A stretch of 7,044 nt of DNA. Source: Bacillota bacterium (GTDB lineage: Bacteria > Bacillota > DTU025). Below are positions 5,909-7,044 of this stretch, piece by piece (position 1 is the stretch's first letter; each line of letters opens with the position of its first letter). The stretch spans positions 1 to 7,044 of the forward strand of contig DUWJ01000384.1 in assembly GCA_012842765.1 (NCBI GenBank). The letters are read 5' to 3'. The notes under the pieces are model-generated. The model was not told where the DNA came from and did no database searches. It saw only the letters and a program-made list of their open reading frames with translations. Made by a program: the position numbers and the translations under genes.

Positions 5909-7044
5909 ATGAAACCGAGGATTATCAAAGAAGGCGTGACTTGGGTGGGTGCGGTGGATTGGGACAGGCGCCTCTTCGATTGCCTAGTCCCCATTCCCGA
6001 TGGGACTAGCTACAACTCATACCTGGTACAAGGCAAGGATAAGACTGTGCTTCTCGACACCGTTGACCCTAGCATGGTCGGGCAACTCGTGGACCATCTG
6101 TCGGATATTTCAACCATCGACTATGTAGTAGCCCATCATGCGGAGCAAGACCATTCAGGATCTATTCCGAAAATACTGGAAATGTATCCTGAGGCCAAAG
6201 TAGTCTGCACGCCGAAATGCGTAGAGATGCTCGTCGATCTTCTGCATGTAGACAGGCATAGGATCATCTCCGTGGAGGACGGAGACATGATCGATCTTGG
6301 AGGACGGACATTGAGGTTTGTTCACGCGCCTTGGGTTCATTGGCCTGAAACGATGTTCACATATCTGGAAGAAGACAAGATCCTCTTCACCTGCGATTTC
6401 CTCGGCTCTCACCTTGCCACGAGCCAGCTCTATTCGAAGAATGAGCCTGCAGAGGAGGCAGCTGCCAAGAGATATTTTGCTGAAATAATGATGCCGTTTG
6501 GCAGTATGATAGTGAAAAACCTCGATAAGATTTCGGCATACGACATAGAGATTGTGGCGCCCAGCCATGGCCCGATTCACGACAATCCCGAGTTCATAAT
6601 CGAAAGATATAAAGAGTGGACCTCGGGGCCCATGAAGAACGAGGTTTGCATTGCCTATGTGAGCATGCATGGGAGCACGGCCGCAATGGTGGACGCACTA
6701 GTCGAAGAATTGGTTGAACGAGGAGTTGGCGTCAGGCGATTCGAGCTCACCGGGTCTGATACAGGCGCTATTGCTATGTCGCTGGTGGATGCGGCGACAG
6801 TTGTAATAGCCACGCCTACTGTGCTCGCAGGCGCTCATCCCGCTGCTGCCTATGTGGCCTTCCTCGCCAACGCTCTTAGGCCGAGGACCCGATATCTGTC
6901 GGTGCTTACTTCCTACAGCTGGGGAGGGAAGGCTGTTGAGCAGATCGCAGGGATGACTACAAATCTCAGAGCAGAGGTATTGGAACCGGTCATCTGCAAG
7001 GGACTCCCAAGGGAGGATGATTTTGCGGCGATTGCAAGACTTGC
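5909..7044 (+). CDS. fprA: Flavodiiron protein (O2/NO reductase, FprA/ROO family), 3' end cut off
   Basis: Flavodiiron proteins reduce O2 to water or NO to N2O in the cytoplasm of anaerobes, usually taking electrons from rubredoxin. The window holds 378 codons with no stop and runs off the right edge. The N-terminal metallo-beta-lactamase-like domain (about 1-240) has all diiron ligands by family alignment: H77, E79, D81 and H82 (HHAEQDH), H144 (WVHWPETM), D163 (TCDFLG) and H220 (APSHGPI). The flavodoxin-like domain (about 245 onward) shows the FMN phosphate loop SMHGSTAAM (252-260) and SYSWGG. Class A members are about 400 residues, so perhaps 20 remain; an extra rubredoxin domain beyond the edge cannot be excluded. 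I chose ATG 5909 because GGAGGT (5896-5901) is 7 nt upstream and WVGAVDWDRRLFD sits where family members have it. The frame is open back to GTG 5825, also behind a GAGGGG site. O2 versus NO preference cannot be read from the sequence. Confidence 0.95.
   Translation, partial: MKPRIIKEGVTWVGAVDWDRRLFDCLVPIPDGTSYNSYLVQGKDKTVLLDTVDPSMVGQLVDHLSDISTIDYVVAHHAEQDHSGSIPKILEMYPEAKVVCTPKCVEMLVDLLHVDRHRIISVEDGDMIDLGGRTLRFVHAPWVHWPETMFTYLEEDKILFTCDFLGSHLATSQLYSKNEPAEEAAAKRYFAEIMMPFGSMIVKNLDKISAYDIEIVAPSHGPIHDNPEFIIERYKEWTSGPMKNEVCIAYVSMHGSTAAMVDALVEELVERGVGVRRFELTGSDTGAIAMSLVDAATVVIATPTVLAGAHPAAAYVAFLANALRPRTRYLSVLTSYSWGGKAVEQIAGMTTNLRAEVLEPVICKGLPREDDFAAIARL

Noticed and set aside
1..7044. CRISPR arrays, insertion sequences or phage genes.
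   Set aside because: No spaced direct repeats, terminal inverted repeats, transposase or phage motifs were seen on either strand.

Overview
The window looks like chromosome from an anaerobic, selenium-using Gram-positive bacterium, most likely a clostridial Firmicute. Four things point there: the gene order secG - (HD gene) - smpB - ssrA, an RNase HIII (rnhC), a flavodiiron oxygen/NO reductase, and a peroxiredoxin read through an in-frame UGA as selenocysteine. Nothing identifies the species.

Layout. Positions 1-1928 carry a + strand housekeeping block: a sigma-70-type promoter, secG (TTG start), a terminator-like hairpin, an HD-domain phosphohydrolase, smpB, and a tmRNA gene with its own promoter. 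SmpB and tmRNA are the two partners of trans-translation; the encoded tag reads ANDYAYAA. Positions 1929-2245 hold no convincing gene. Positions 2246-2857 encode the most notable gene, an AhpC/Prx-type peroxiredoxin. Its peroxidatic cysteine codon is TGA (2387-2389), followed at the right distance by a bacterial SECIS-like hairpin with apical loop GGUC. Stop-codon-based gene calling would split this gene or lose its N-terminal half. The usual resolving cysteine is replaced by methionine.

Positions 2858-4293 have no intact gene. The minus strand, however, carries clear remains of two adjacent type IV pilin-like genes, a classical prepilin followed by a PilX-N-type minor pilin, both broken by frameshifts and stops.

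Positions 4294-7044 return to intact + strand genes: rnhC, a six-helix membrane protein with a LiaF-like C-terminal segment, and a flavodiiron protein that runs off the right edge with all its diiron ligands present.

Functional reading: protein export (SecG), ribosome rescue (SmpB/tmRNA) and RNA:DNA hybrid removal (RNase HIII) are housekeeping. The Sec-peroxiredoxin (peroxide reduction) and the flavodiiron protein (O2 or NO reduction) are complementary defences of a strict anaerobe. They are about 3 kb apart and not in one operon. The Sec-peroxiredoxin requires selA, selB, selC and selD, none of which is in this window.
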